Shown: positions 17,196-27,062 of the stretch, one piece after another
Numbering within the stretch: the first letter of the stretch is position 1
How the letters are laid out: each line of letters begins with the position of its first letter
Origin: Ruminococcus sp.
Lineage (GTDB): Bacteria; Bacillota; Clostridia; Lachnospirales; Lachnospiraceae
Direction: 5' to 3'
NCBI GenBank assembly: GCA_013911065.1
Contig: JACERV010000010.1
Location: forward strand, 62,001 to 126,000
DNA length: 64,000 nucleotides
The notes under the pieces: generated by a model
What the model was told of the DNA's origin: nothing
Databases searched by the model: none
The model's input: the letters and a program-made list of their open reading frames with translations, nothing else
Program-made: the position numbers and the translations under genes

Positions 17196-18281
17196 TTGGA
17201 GCGTCCGGCTAAAAAAAGGCGGTATGACTACACATTGCTGATTGTTGTGTTACTTTTGGTAAGTATAGGGCTGGTCCTTTTATATAGTACCAGTGCTTAT
17301 AATGGGCGGGTAAAATTCCATGATTCTTTCTATTATCTGAAAAAGCAGGGTTTTGCAACTGCCTTGGGGATGGTTGGAATGCTGGTTGTGGCAAATATCG
17401 ATTATCACAAATGGGTGCCCATGGCGAATCTGGGATATCTGACAGCCATTCTGTTATCGGTTGCAGTTATGTTTATAGGAGACGAGTACAATGGGTCCAA
17501 AAGATGGTTGTCTTTGGGACCTATTTCTTTTCAGCCTTCCGAGTTTGCCAAGGTAGCAGTTATACTTTTTCTTGCATGTTTAGTCACAAAAAATGTAAAA
17601 AAAATGGGGAAATTCAGAACTCTTGTAAAGGTAATGATTCCTGTTCTTCCTGTAGTAGGGCTGGTAGGAGCCAGTAACCTGAGTACTGCGATTATCATTA
17701 TGGGTATTGCGGTTGTTTTGATATTTGTGGCAAGCCCCAGGTATGCCCAGTTTGTCTGGATGGGAGGTGCCGGTGTAGGGTTCATGGCAATCTTTTTAGC
17801 ACTGGAGAGCTACCGCCTGGAGAGATTGGCCATCTGGCGAAACCCGGAAATGTATGAAAAAGGATATCAGACCTTGCAGGGGCTGTATGCAATCGGTTCG
17901 GGCGGGCTTTTTGGAAGGGGCCTTGGAGAAAGTGTGCAAAAACTAGGGTTTTTGCCGGAAGCACAAAATGATATGATATTTTCTATTATATGTGAAGAAC
18001 TGGGTCTGGTGGGAGCCAGCCTGATTGTAATCTTGTTTTTAATCTTAATCTGGCGGTTCTTTGTTATTGCAACCCATGCGAAAGACCTGCTGGGTGCCTT
18101 GATTGCCGCCGGGGCAATGGCCCATATGATGATTCAGGTAATTCTCAATATTGCGGTTGTGACAAATACAATACCAAATACGGGAATTACACTCCCCTTC
18201 ATTAGCTATGGAGGAACATCCGTTATGTTTCTTCTTTTAGAAATGGGACTTGTACTAAGTGTTTCAAATCTGATAGAATGA
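17196..18281 (+). CDS. ftsW: Division SEDS glycosyltransferase FtsW/SpoVE
   Basis: Membrane-embedded lipid II polymerase that works with the class B PBP at the septum. The 361-residue product repeats the SEDS signatures seen at 5997-7190: LLYSTSAYNG, GSKRWLSLGP, QPSEFAKVAV and PFISYGGTSV, with about ten membrane segments. The start is a TTG at 17196 with AGGAGTG 8 nt before it; no better ATG is near. Position after murD matches ftsW/spoVE of other Firmicutes. The usual next gene, murG, is absent; 83 nt without a gene lead to ftsQ. Confidence 0.94.
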   Translation: MERPAKKRRYDYTLLIVVLLLVSIGLVLLYSTSAYNGRVKFHDSFYYLKKQGFATALGMVGMLVVANIDYHKWVPMANLGYLTAILLSVAVMFIGDEYNGSKRWLSLGPISFQPSEFAKVAVILFLACLVTKNVKKMGKFRTLVKVMIPVLPVVGLVGASNLSTAIIIMGIAVVLIFVASPRYAQFVWMGGAGVGFMAIFLALESYRLERLAIWRNPEMYEKGYQTLQGLYAIGSGGLFGRGLGESVQKLGFLPEAQNDMIFSIICEELGLVGASLIVILFLILIWRFFVIATHAKDLLGALIAAGAMAHMMIQVILNIAVVTNTIPNTGITLPFISYGGTSVMFLLLEMGLVLSVSNLIE

Positions 18282-18364
18282 TGGTAGCTATTCGGCGTTT
18301 AGCCGTGGCGATATGGAGCATAGCGGAATCAGGCTGGTCTCCTATTGAATAAGGAGGACTGTAG

Positions 18365-19267
18365 ATGAAGCGCAAAAATAAAAGCAGGCGTGAAGAATAT
18401 GAAAAGTTCGATGACGAAGCATATGTGAATGAAATGCTGGACTGGGAAGAAGAACATCCTCCTAAGCCAAGGAAGAAAAAACGTCACGGTGTGTTTCTCG
18501 GACTTTTAACCTTTATTTTGGGAATTGCAATTATCATATTTGCATTTCTGCTTCTTTTCCATATTCAGAAGGTAGAAGTAAAAGGAAATAAATATTGTAC
18601 TCAGAATGATATCATAGGCTGGCTGAGGGAAGACAAATATGCAGTAAATTCTGTATATGTCTGGTGGAAATATAACCGTGAGGGTATAGAACAGCTCCCG
18701 GTGGTGGAATCTTCGAAGGTCGTGCTAAAAACACCGTGGACAGTACAATTTAAGGTGAAGGAAAAAGAAATTACAGGTTATATTGATTATAAAAACCAGT
18801 ATCTCTACTTTGATAAGGAAGGAACGGCAGTGCTGGTGACCGGAGAAAAACTTGACGGGGCAGCTTATTTGGAAGGTATGGATGTAGATACATCAAAGGT
18901 AAAGCTGGGTGAAGTGCTGCCTGTCTCAGATAAAAAGGTGTTCCGGGGAATTGTAGAGCTCTCACAGCTCCTTGTGAGATACGAACTTACCCCGGACAGT
19001 ATTACCTGTGTAGGAGGAGGTCTGAATCTTTACTTTGGAAGTGTGGAGGTCCTTTTGGGAAAGACAAATTATGGGGACCGTATTGCACAGATTCCTCCTA
19101 TTTTAGAAAAGCTGTCCGAACAGTATCCTGACAGCAAGGGTACCCTCCACCTGGAAAACTATGATGTTTCTGATAAGGCAATCCGCTTCGTGCCGGAGGC
19201 AGAGGAGGAGAGTAACGTTACAGATCCGGAACAAGGGGAAGAAGAGATAGCAGCAGTTCAGCCATAA
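18365..19267 (+). CDS. ftsQ: Cell division protein FtsQ/DivIB
   Basis: Bitopic protein linking divisome parts outside the membrane. The 300-residue product has a charged cytoplasmic tail (about 1-42), one membrane segment (about 43-67), then a POTRA-like domain starting with IQKVEVKGNKYCTQNDIIGWL and a beta domain. The C-terminus is an acidic tail (about 280-300). GGAGG lies shortly before the ATG. Position between ftsW and ftsZ supports the assignment, since the family is poorly conserved in sequence. Confidence 0.9.
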   Translation: MKRKNKSRREEYEKFDDEAYVNEMLDWEEEHPPKPRKKKRHGVFLGLLTFILGIAIIIFAFLLLFHIQKVEVKGNKYCTQNDIIGWLREDKYAVNSVYVWWKYNREGIEQLPVVESSKVVLKTPWTVQFKVKEKEITGYIDYKNQYLYFDKEGTAVLVTGEKLDGAAYLEGMDVDTSKVKLGEVLPVSDKKVFRGIVELSQLLVRYELTPDSITCVGGGLNLYFGSVEVLLGKTNYGDRIAQIPPILEKLSEQYPDSKGTLHLENYDVSDKAIRFVPEAEEESNVTDPEQGEEEIAAVQP

Positions 19268-19323
19268 GCACGAATACCCTTTGCTGAACTGTAACAAAAA
19301 ATCGGAAAATAAGCAAAAATCTA

Positions 19324-19352
19324 TTGATTATTTACGGGAAAGACTATATTAT
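19324..19352 (+). promoter_or_regulatory. Promoter of ftsZ
   Basis: TTGATT (19324-19329), 17-nt spacer, TATTAT (19347-19352), about 80 nt before the ftsZ start. Confidence 0.6.
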
Positions 19353-19431
19353 ATACATATTGGATTATATCGTTCAATTATAAAGGGAAGTATAAGGTAA
19401 TATTAATAAGACCATAAAGGAGGAAATACTC

Positions 19432-20640
19432 TTGTTAGAAATTAAAACAAACGAATCAGAAGCGGCTGCAAGAATAATTGTTATCGGAGTCGGCGGCGGC
19501 GGTAATAACGCAGTAAACCGCATGATTGATGAGCAGATTGCAGGCGTGGAATTTATCGCAATCAATACAGATAAGCAGGCACTCCAATTATGTAAAGCTC
19601 CAACTCTGATGCAGATCGGCGAGAAGCTGACGAAAGGTCTCGGTGCAGGTGCACAGCCGGAAGTAGGGGAGAAGGCTGCGGAGGAAAGTGCTGAAGAGAT
19701 ATCTGCCGCATTGAAAGGTGCCGACATGGTATTTGTAACATGCGGTATGGGAGGCGGAACAGGAACAGGAGCTACTCCGGTGGTTGCGCGTATTGCGAAA
19801 GAGCAGGGTGCATTGACGGTAGGTGTTGTCACAAAACCATTCCGTTTCGAATCAAGAACACGTATGTCCAATGCCCAGACGGGAATAGATAAATTGAAAG
19901 AAAATGTGGATACACTGATTGTCATTCCGAATGACAAGCTGTTAGAAGTCGTTGACAGAAGGACAACCATGCCGGAAGCTCTTAAGAAAGCTGACGAAGT
20001 ACTCCAGCAGGGTATTCAGGGTATCACAGACTTGATTAATGTACCATCACTGATTAACCTGGACTTTGCAGATATCCAGACTGTTATGAAGGACAAGGGT
20101 ATCGCGCATATCGGTATCGGTGCAGGCCGTGGAGATGACAAGGCTTTGGAGGCAGTAAAACAGGCTGTTGCCAGTCCGCTGCTTGAGACAACCATTCAGG
20201 GAGCATCTCATGTTATCATCAATATTTCTGGTGATATTACACTGATGGATGCGTCCGATGCGGCTGAATATGTACAGGAATTAGCCGGAGAGAATGCAAA
20301 TATTATCTTTGGTGCTATGTATGATGATTCCAGGTCTGACGAGGCTACAATCACCGTTATTGCAACCGGCTTACATAATGTAGGCGGAAGTTCTTCCAAG
20401 CTGAAAGCAAGACTGGAAGGACAGCAGAAGGTAGGGTCTATTCTTCCTTCCGGAGATATGGTGAGCAGAAGTCCTATAGATATGGAACAGCGCAGAGCTG
20501 CTACAGCAGGAAGAACAGGGGCAGCATCTCCGTCAGGGCGGACGCCAGGAAGTGCAATGCCGACGCTGGAACAGCCAAGAACACCATCAAGTAAGGTGAA
20601 AGAGCAGTCTATCAAAATTCCGGATTTCTTTAAGAAATAA
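19432..20640 (+). CDS. ftsZ: Cell division GTPase FtsZ
   Basis: Tubulin-like GTPase that forms the Z ring. The 402-residue product has [15 protein letters not shown], the tubulin G-box [10 protein letters not shown] (about 104-113), the T7 region [11 protein letters not shown], a linker of about 65 residues rich in Ser, Pro and Arg, and the conserved C-terminal peptide IKIPDFFKK that binds FtsA/SepF. Translation starts at TTG 19432, which has a full AAAGGAGG 8 nt upstream. It has its own promoter and is closed by a terminator, ending the dcw cluster. Confidence 0.98.
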   Translation: MLEIKTNESEAAARIIVIGVGGGGNNAVNRMIDEQIAGVEFIAINTDKQALQLCKAPTLMQIGEKLTKGLGAGAQPEVGEKAAEESAEEISAALKGADMVFVTCGMGGGTGTGATPVVARIAKEQGALTVGVVTKPFRFESRTRMSNAQTGIDKLKENVDTLIVIPNDKLLEVVDRRTTMPEALKKADEVLQQGIQGITDLINVPSLINLDFADIQTVMKDKGIAHIGIGAGRGDDKALEAVKQAVASPLLETTIQGASHVIINISGDITLMDASDAAEYVQELAGENANIIFGAMYDDSRSDEATITVIATGLHNVGGSSSKLKARLEGQQKVGSILPSGDMVSRSPIDMEQRRAATAGRTGAASPSGRTPGSAMPTLEQPRTPSSKVKEQSIKIPDFFKK

Positions 20641-20708
20641 TCCGAATTTCCTGTAAGGCTGCAGAAAAGCAGTAAAGAGGATTTTGAGAATTTGATAAGG
20701 TAAGAGAT

Positions 20709-20744
20709 AGCAGGAGAACCGCAGAAACGGGACTCCTGCTTTTT
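20709..20744 (+). terminator. Terminator after ftsZ
   Basis: AGCAGGAG (20709-20716) pairs with CTCCTGCT (20733-20740), followed by TTTT. Confidence 0.85.
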
Positions 20745-20806
20745 ATGTCATAGGAAACCGGTCTCTGAAGCAGGAAACCGAAATATGTGGAACGACGGGA
20801 GTGTAT

Positions 20807-22663
20807 ATGTTAAAATGGAGCAAAACAACGGATAAAGGAATGGAGGAAATGTTGCCGGTGAAAAAGTGGAAGCTTAGTCTGGTATGGAAGATATCTATAT
20901 TTATGACGGTGATTATATCTGTACTGATTATGGTTGTGTCTGTTGTGTATCTGCAGACCTTTACCATGTCGGCCAGGGAGGATGCGGGCAGGGAGCTGGA
21001 GCAGTCGTTGATAAAAGTAGAGCAGAATATAACGGGTAACCTGGAGAATGCCCATGCTTTTTTGAATGACTTGTTTTACAAGCAGGAATTCTCTTACTTT
21101 ATGAACGGTAAAAACATCCTTTCAAAAAGTGAAATGAATTATTATATTTCATCTTTGGAGTCGGCGCTGACAAACGGGAGGTACTTATATAATAATATGT
21201 TTGGAAACTTCTGGGTGTATTCATCAAATAAACAAATTGGTGAAAATCAGGGGTGTGATTGGCAGTTTCACATGGATACCCTGAGGAAGAAAGAGTACTA
21301 TGGAGAAATTATGGACAATCCGGAAAAGTGGCTATATGGAAAAGTAAGAAACATGAATTTGGTAACCACTACTTTTAAGACAGATAAGCTGAACATGGGA
21401 GATTCAGGGAATGAAATTTTACCTCTTTACCGGAAAGTTTATGACCTGAATACAAAAGAGGTAGTCGGGGTGGTTGAAATAGATCTGAACGTGGCACGGC
21501 TCTCAGATAGTGTAAACTTGGAATCGGAAAGAGGAAACCGGGGGATTATGGTTCTGGATGATTCGAAAAACGTCATGGTAGACACTTTCCAAAGTTCTCA
21601 GGGGGTCGTAGAGAAAATAAAGGACGCGATAAAGGAAAAGTCAGGAACAGAAACCTTCTCTTATGATGGGGGACTCTATATGATGTCGTACCATACCTTG
21701 AAAGATACAAACCTGATAACAGTGTCCATTGTAAACCAGGAAAATCTGCAGACCTTTTTGCGGACCCGTGTCATGCTGGTATGGTGCGTGTGCATTTTGT
21801 GCCTGCTTGTTTTGTTTGGTATTGTTTATTATCTTGTGCACAATATGCTGAAACGTTTAGTTATCCTTGATGATATGATGGGGAAGGTGAGAGAAGGGAA
21901 TTTTGGAGTTGTCATTGCGGATGATAATGTGGAAGATGAAGTCACACGGATTACGCAATCATTTAATGAAATGTCTATAAGGCTTAATAAGGTGATAGAG
22001 GAAAAGGTACAGTATGAGCAGGCACAGAAAGAAGCGGAACTAAAAGCATTGCAGGCACAGATTAATCCTCATTTCTTATATAATACATTGGAAAATATGC
22101 GTATGCAGTGTGAAATTGATGAGTACTATTCCCTGGGAAACAGCCTGTCGGTACTGGGAGAATTATTCCGTTACAGTATAAGCTGGGGGGCAGATGAGGT
22201 GCGCTTCGAACTGGAATGGAAGAATCTGAAAGATTATATTTCTATTATGCAGATGCGTTACGGTGATTCTGTAGAATTTGTCTTGGAAAAAGATGATAAT
22301 TTAGATGATGTGATTGTACCCAAATTGATTCTCCAGCCACTGATAGAAAATAGTTTTAATCATGGGTTTAAAAATAAGATCCCTCCGTGGGAGGTGAGCA
22401 TAACTGCTAAAAATCAGGAGAATGCCTTAGTGATTACGATTACAGACAATGGCAATGGCATCGAGCCGGAAAGACTGGCAATGCTCCAGAAATGTATGGA
22501 AGAAAACCGGCCTTTCCAGGATGGGGAGAGTAAAAGAAACTCTATCGGTGTTACCAATGTAAAGCAAAGAATCGGACTGCTTTGCAGGCCGGGCAGTACC
22601 ATGCATATAGAAAGCCAGCCCGGAGCCGGGACAAAAATCGTACTTATTATTGTTTCCATGTAG
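20807..22663 (+). CDS. Sensor histidine kinase, YesM type
   Basis: Membrane sensor kinase whose partner is the AraC-type regulator that follows. The 618-residue product has a membrane segment (about 26-48), an extracytoplasmic sensing domain of about 270 residues, a second membrane segment (about 317-340), a HAMP linker, a His kinase domain of the LytS/YesM kind with INPHFLYNTLENMRMQ (His 422 is the likely phosphorylation site), and an ATPase domain with NSFNHGFKNK and DNGNG. The start at 20807 has GGGAG 6 nt upstream; ATGs at 20840 and 20849 are alternatives. The pair most likely controls the downstream sugar-transport genes, as YesM/YesN systems usually do; the ligand is unknown. Confidence 0.9.
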   Translation: MLKWSKTTDKGMEEMLPVKKWKLSLVWKISIFMTVIISVLIMVVSVVYLQTFTMSAREDAGRELEQSLIKVEQNITGNLENAHAFLNDLFYKQEFSYFMNGKNILSKSEMNYYISSLESALTNGRYLYNNMFGNFWVYSSNKQIGENQGCDWQFHMDTLRKKEYYGEIMDNPEKWLYGKVRNMNLVTTTFKTDKLNMGDSGNEILPLYRKVYDLNTKEVVGVVEIDLNVARLSDSVNLESERGNRGIMVLDDSKNVMVDTFQSSQGVVEKIKDAIKEKSGTETFSYDGGLYMMSYHTLKDTNLITVSIVNQENLQTFLRTRVMLVWCVCILCLLVLFGIVYYLVHNMLKRLVILDDMMGKVREGNFGVVIADDNVEDEVTRITQSFNEMSIRLNKVIEEKVQYEQAQKEAELKALQAQINPHFLYNTLENMRMQCEIDEYYSLGNSLSVLGELFRYSISWGADEVRFELEWKNLKDYISIMQMRYGDSVEFVLEKDDNLDDVIVPKLILQPLIENSFNHGFKNKIPPWEVSITAKNQENALVITITDNGNGIEPERLAMLQKCMEENRPFQDGESKRNSIGVTNVKQRIGLLCRPGSTMHIESQPGAGTKIVLIIVSM

Positions 22664-22677
22664 AATAGGAGATAGAA

Positions 22678-24249
22678 ATGTTTAGGTTATTAATAGCAGA
22701 TGATGAGCAGTTTATTCGAAAAGGGATTATTTCCATACTAAAGAAGAATCTGACGGAGGAAATCCAGTGCATAGAAGCTGCAAACGGGCAGGAGGCATTG
22801 GAAAAAGCCAGGGAAACAGCGCTGAATTTGATTATTACAGATATCAGTATGCCGGGATGTGATGGATTGGAATTCATAAAGCAGATAAGGGAGGAGAATA
22901 AAACAATACCTGTTGTCATTTTATCCGGATATGATAATTTTGAGTATGCTCAGAGGGCAATACGTCTGGGAGTCAGTGAATATATCATGAAGCCTATAAA
23001 AAAACAGGAGTTCATTACTCTGATACAGGAGTACATAGATGATATCAGAAAGCAGAGGGCCAGGAGCATTCAGGAGCTGAACCGGAAAATGGAAAATGAC
23101 AGAATTATGGAGCGCCTGAAGCATGATTTTCTGTTAGGACTTCTCAAATGCCCAAGCAGTGCGGAAGCAGAGCGCTATTTGATACAACTAAAAGAACTGG
23201 GGATGGAGTTTGAGTCAAAGTTATATATTTGTGCGGTGATTGAATACAAAGTGAGGGAAGATAATCAGGATTACATGGACTTTGCTGCGAAAAATATTTT
23301 GGATGAATACTTGAATTTGGAGGCGGAAAATGAAAGAATCATCAATGTTACCTATGATAAAGGGCAAATTGTTACCATATTCGAAGGCAGCAACCAGCTA
23401 TCTCTTCAGGAGTCCAAGAAAAAGCTGATAAGGAAAGCCGCTTCTCTTATTAAGAAGTACTGCAAGACAGAAGTTTATGCGGGAATCGGAGATGTGGCAT
23501 ATGATTTTATTCATCTGCATACTTCGTTGAGACATGCGCTGCTGGCAGCGAATTTTAAGCTGTATGGACATGGGGATATTGTAATGGTCTATGACGAAAT
23601 AGAAAAAGAGTCTGCGGTAAAGGCACCAAATCTTGTGAAGTATATGAAACCTGTTGAGAATATTAATATATTTCATATTTTGGAGGAAATGCAGAAAATC
23701 TTGAATCAAGGGGAAAATAAACAGGTCATTAATGCCCTGAAAAAAGAGTATGAAGACATTCAGGAATATATCAGCCTTCAGCTTATCAGACATCAGACTG
23801 GAAAAGACGGGGAACTAAGCGCTTATACACCTCTGGCTCATTGCTGGGATTTCAGTGAAGTAAAAAGGGAGCTGAAGGAAAGGATTGAACTCCTGCAGCA
23901 GTCTCTGAATAAAGGGAACCAGGGAAATACACAGTTGAGTAAGATGATACTGCAGTATGTAGATGAACATATTACAGAGGAGCTGGACCTGAATCTGATC
24001 GCGGACAAGTTTAACAGAACTCCCGGATATATCAGTACTATTTTTAAACGGCATACAGAAGGCGGATTTAATACCTATCTGACAAACGAGAGAATAAAAA
24101 TTGCAAAAAAGTTAATTGGGGACAGTAGTATTCCTATACAAGAAATTAGTGAGCTCAGCGGATTCAGCAATTCAAAATATTTCTCTGTCGTATTTAAGAA
24201 AATGACGGGGGAGTCACCCAGAGAATACAGAGCCAGACATATCAGATAA
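22678..24249 (+). CDS. Response regulator with AraC-type DNA-binding domain, YesN type
   Basis: The 523-residue protein has a receiver domain (about 1-120, phospho-acceptor Asp 55 in IITDISMPG, conserved Lys in YIMKPIKK), a middle region of about 290 residues without a clear motif, and a C-terminal AraC-type double helix-turn-helix (about 418-515) with ADKFNRTPGYISTIFKRHTE and the family ending SPREYRARH. It starts 15 nt after the kinase gene and is followed by a terminator. By position it should activate the transporter operon starting at 24524. Confidence 0.92.
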   Translation: MFRLLIADDEQFIRKGIISILKKNLTEEIQCIEAANGQEALEKARETALNLIITDISMPGCDGLEFIKQIREENKTIPVVILSGYDNFEYAQRAIRLGVSEYIMKPIKKQEFITLIQEYIDDIRKQRARSIQELNRKMENDRIMERLKHDFLLGLLKCPSSAEAERYLIQLKELGMEFESKLYICAVIEYKVREDNQDYMDFAAKNILDEYLNLEAENERIINVTYDKGQIVTIFEGSNQLSLQESKKKLIRKAASLIKKYCKTEVYAGIGDVAYDFIHLHTSLRHALLAANFKLYGHGDIVMVYDEIEKESAVKAPNLVKYMKPVENINIFHILEEMQKILNQGENKQVINALKKEYEDIQEYISLQLIRHQTGKDGELSAYTPLAHCWDFSEVKRELKERIELLQQSLNKGNQGNTQLSKMILQYVDEHITEELDLNLIADKFNRTPGYISTIFKRHTEGGFNTYLTNERIKIAKKLIGDSSIPIQEISELSGFSNSKYFSVVFKKMTGESPREYRARHIR

Positions 24250-24270
24250 TGCAGTAAAGACACTTTTATA

Positions 24271-24333
24271 AGAGGATGTTGCGAAATCTAGTATCTTTCT
24301 TTAAGATATTTGTATTTTGCAGCATCCTCTTTG
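24271..24333 (+). terminator. Terminator after the two-component genes
   Basis: AGAGGATG (24271-24278) pairs with CATCCTCT (24323-24330), with partial pairing inside, then TTTG. The rest of the gap to 24523 is AT-rich; I see no promoter there that I would defend. Confidence 0.7.
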
Positions 24334-24523
24334 ATAATTGTATCACAAACTATATGAAAAATTTAAACTTAATTGTAAAAATTCAAACCTTTTTCCCAGG
24401 CAGAAAGGCGGTAAAATAAGTTTGCAGTGACAAAGCAAGTGGGGCGTACAAATTGTGGGAATGCATTTTCTAACGCACCCGAACTAACGTCAGAAAAAGA
24501 AATGCAGGAAAGGGGCGGGGGTC

Positions 24524-26005
24524 TTGAATTTATTAGAGATGCGGGCAATTGAAAAAAGCTTCAATACGGTAAAAGTGCTGCACGGGGTTGATTTTGTATT
24601 ACGGCCGGGGACAGTACATGCACTGATGGGAGAAAATGGTGCGGGGAAATCCACACTGATGAAAGCATTGGCAGGAATACATAAATGCGACAAAGGTTCC
24701 ATGATGATTAAAGGAAAAGAGATTGAAATCACTTCTCCAAAACATTCCCAGTCTTTGGGAGTAGCAATGATTCACCAGGAATTATCACCGGTGCCGGAAA
24801 TGACTGTTGCGGAGAATATTTACCTTGGAAGAGAACCGGAGAAAGGGATTTTCCTTGATTATGCACAGTTGTATAAACAGACTGAAGAATTACTTGCAAG
24901 TCTGAATGTGAAAATAAGCCCTAAGGCAAGGGTGGGGGATTTGAAAGTTGCGGACCAGCAATTGGTAGAAATTGCAAAGGCCATTTCCTTAAATGCCGAA
25001 ATCATCATTATGGATGAGCCGACATCGGCAATTACGGATAAAGAAGTGGAAAATTTATTTCATGTAATCAGGGATTTGAAAGACCAGCAAAAGGGGATTA
25101 TTTATATTTCTCATAAAATGGATGAGATTTTCCAGATTGCAGATGACATTACGGTGCTCAGGGATGGGAGATATGTAAACACCTGGCAGGCAAAAGACAT
25201 TGACAATAATATTCTCATTAAAAATATGGTTGGCCGGGAATTAACAGAGATATTCCCCAAAACCGAAGTTCCCATTGCCGACACTATGCTGGAAGTAAAG
25301 AACTTTTCTGTCACAGGGCAATTTGAGGATATCAGCTTGCGCGTCAGAAAGGGTGAAATATTTGGGATTGCGGGGCTTGTAGGGGCAGGAAGAACGGAAC
25401 TGATGCATGCAATTTTCGGATTGAGCAAAAAAGACAAGGGTGAGATTATCTTCGATGGAAAAAAACTGGATATCCATAATCCAAAAGATGCGATTAAACA
25501 TGGAATTGCATATGTGACGGAGGATAGAAAGGACGAAGGACTGGTGCTTGAGATGAGCGTGGGGCAAAATATTACCCTTCCCTCTATGAAAGAGATGAGC
25601 GAGGGCCTGTTCATTAACTCCGGGAAGGAGAATCGGACCATTAAACATCAGATTGAGCAGCTGCGCATTAAGCTGAATAGTTCAAGGCAGCTTGTAAAAT
25701 CTCTTTCCGGGGGGAATCAACAGAAGGTAGTATTGGCAAAATGGCTGATACGGGAACCAAGACTGCTTATTCTGGATGAACCTACCAGAGGAATCGATGT
25801 AGGTGCAAAGGCGGAGATCTATAAAATCATGTGTGAGTTCGTTTCCAAAGGAAATGCAATTATTATGATTTCATCGGAAATGCCTGAGGTCATGGGAATG
25901 GCAGACAGAGTACTGGTGCTGAGCAATGGCAAAGCAGGCGGAGAGCTGGAGAGAAGGGAATTTGGGCAGGAACGTATTATGGAGATGGCAGTATCACATA
26001 TATAA
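24524..26005 (+). CDS. Sugar ABC transporter ATP-binding protein (RbsA/MglA type)
   Basis: Cytoplasmic ATPase of a carbohydrate-uptake ABC transporter. The 493-residue product is a tandem of two ATPase domains: the first with GENGAGKST (about 34-42) and IIIMDEPTSA, the second with GLVGAGRTE in place of a standard Walker A, LSGGNQQKV and LLILDEPTRGIDVG. This degenerate second domain is normal for the family. The start is TTG 24524 after a G-rich ribosome site; an ATG at 24539 would remove the conserved MNLLEM start. It begins a five-gene set with permease, binding protein, dehydrogenase and kinase subunits. Confidence 0.93.
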   Translation: MNLLEMRAIEKSFNTVKVLHGVDFVLRPGTVHALMGENGAGKSTLMKALAGIHKCDKGSMMIKGKEIEITSPKHSQSLGVAMIHQELSPVPEMTVAENIYLGREPEKGIFLDYAQLYKQTEELLASLNVKISPKARVGDLKVADQQLVEIAKAISLNAEIIIMDEPTSAITDKEVENLFHVIRDLKDQQKGIIYISHKMDEIFQIADDITVLRDGRYVNTWQAKDIDNNILIKNMVGRELTEIFPKTEVPIADTMLEVKNFSVTGQFEDISLRVRKGEIFGIAGLVGAGRTELMHAIFGLSKKDKGEIIFDGKKLDIHNPKDAIKHGIAYVTEDRKDEGLVLEMSVGQNITLPSMKEMSEGLFINSGKENRTIKHQIEQLRIKLNSSRQLVKSLSGGNQQKVVLAKWLIREPRLLILDEPTRGIDVGAKAEIYKIMCEFVSKGNAIIMISSEMPEVMGMADRVLVLSNGKAGGELERREFGQERIMEMAVSHI

Positions 26006-26020
26006 TGGAGAGGTAAAGGG

Positions 26021-26983
26021 ATGGAAAAGGCGATAGAAAAAAGACAATTTAACATAAAAGAATTTGCTGCAAAATATGGAGTTATCATCGGGCTGATTCT
26101 GATTATGACATTTTTTACGGTAATGAAAGCAAAGTTTCTGACAGTGGATAATATGCTGAACATGCTGAGGCAGACATCCATTAACGGATTTTTGGCGATT
26201 GGAATGACATTTGTAGTTCTGACCGGAGGAATTGATCTTTCCGTAGGGTCTATAGTTGGTGCCTCCGGCATGTTTGCCGCACTGGTGGCAAGGACAGAGA
26301 CAGGAATGCCTTGGTTTCTGGCGGTGCTTACAGGTTTGGCAGTGGGGCTGATGCTGGGACTTCTCAATGGAATTATTATTGCATATTTAAAGGTTCCTGC
26401 ATTTATTGCTACCCTGGGTATGCTGAGTATAGCCAGAGGGGTTACGTTTATGGCAAGTGATGCCAAGCCGGTTCCGGGGCTTAGCCCCCAGTTCCTGAAA
26501 ATGGGCGGCGGAAGTATTGGAATCATTCCCATACCGATTATTGTTCTTGCAGCAGTGCTTGTAGTTTGTTATATAGTACTGTATAAAACAAGATATGGAC
26601 GTTATGTATTTGCAACAGGAGGCAATCCCGTATCTGCAAGGGTATCCGGTATTAATGTAAAGATGATTATCTGCTCGGTGTATATGATTTCTGGTGTTCT
26701 TGCAGGACTTGCAGGAGTTATCTTGACTTCCCGTGTAACATCAGGGCTTGCAGCCAGCGGAGAAGGATATGAAGTAGATGCCATTGCAGCTGCAGTTATC
26801 GGCGGCAACAGCCTGGCGGGAGGCAGAGGCCGGCTGTGGGGTACAATTATCGGCTTTCTGATTATGGGAGCGATGAACAATGGATTAGATATGATGGCAG
26901 TTTCTTCCTACTGGCAGTTAGTTATCAAAGGAATTATTATTATAGGTGCAGTTATGCTGGATTCCCTGAATGAGTCTAAGTAG
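26021..26983 (+). CDS. Sugar ABC transporter permease (RbsC/MglC type)
   Basis: Integral membrane subunit that pairs as a homodimer with the preceding ATPase. The 320-residue product has about eight to ten hydrophobic segments and family motifs GMTFVVLTGGIDLSVGS, VPAFIATLGMLSIARG, ATGGNPVSARVSGI and AAAVIGGNSLAGGRG. It starts 15 nt after the ATPase gene, with GGAGAGG upstream. Substrate cannot be read from the permease. Confidence 0.94.
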   Translation: MEKAIEKRQFNIKEFAAKYGVIIGLILIMTFFTVMKAKFLTVDNMLNMLRQTSINGFLAIGMTFVVLTGGIDLSVGSIVGASGMFAALVARTETGMPWFLAVLTGLAVGLMLGLLNGIIIAYLKVPAFIATLGMLSIARGVTFMASDAKPVPGLSPQFLKMGGGSIGIIPIPIIVLAAVLVVCYIVLYKTRYGRYVFATGGNPVSARVSGINVKMIICSVYMISGVLAGLAGVILTSRVTSGLAASGEGYEVDAIAAAVIGGNSLAGGRGRLWGTIIGFLIMGAMNNGLDMMAVSSYWQLVIKGIIIIGAVMLDSLNESK

Positions 26984-27062
26984 AATGCCTTATAGACAAA
27001 TAAGAAGCAAAGCGGGTCTAAGGCTATCCGTTTTGACATAAAAAATAAGGAGGATTTAAGAA

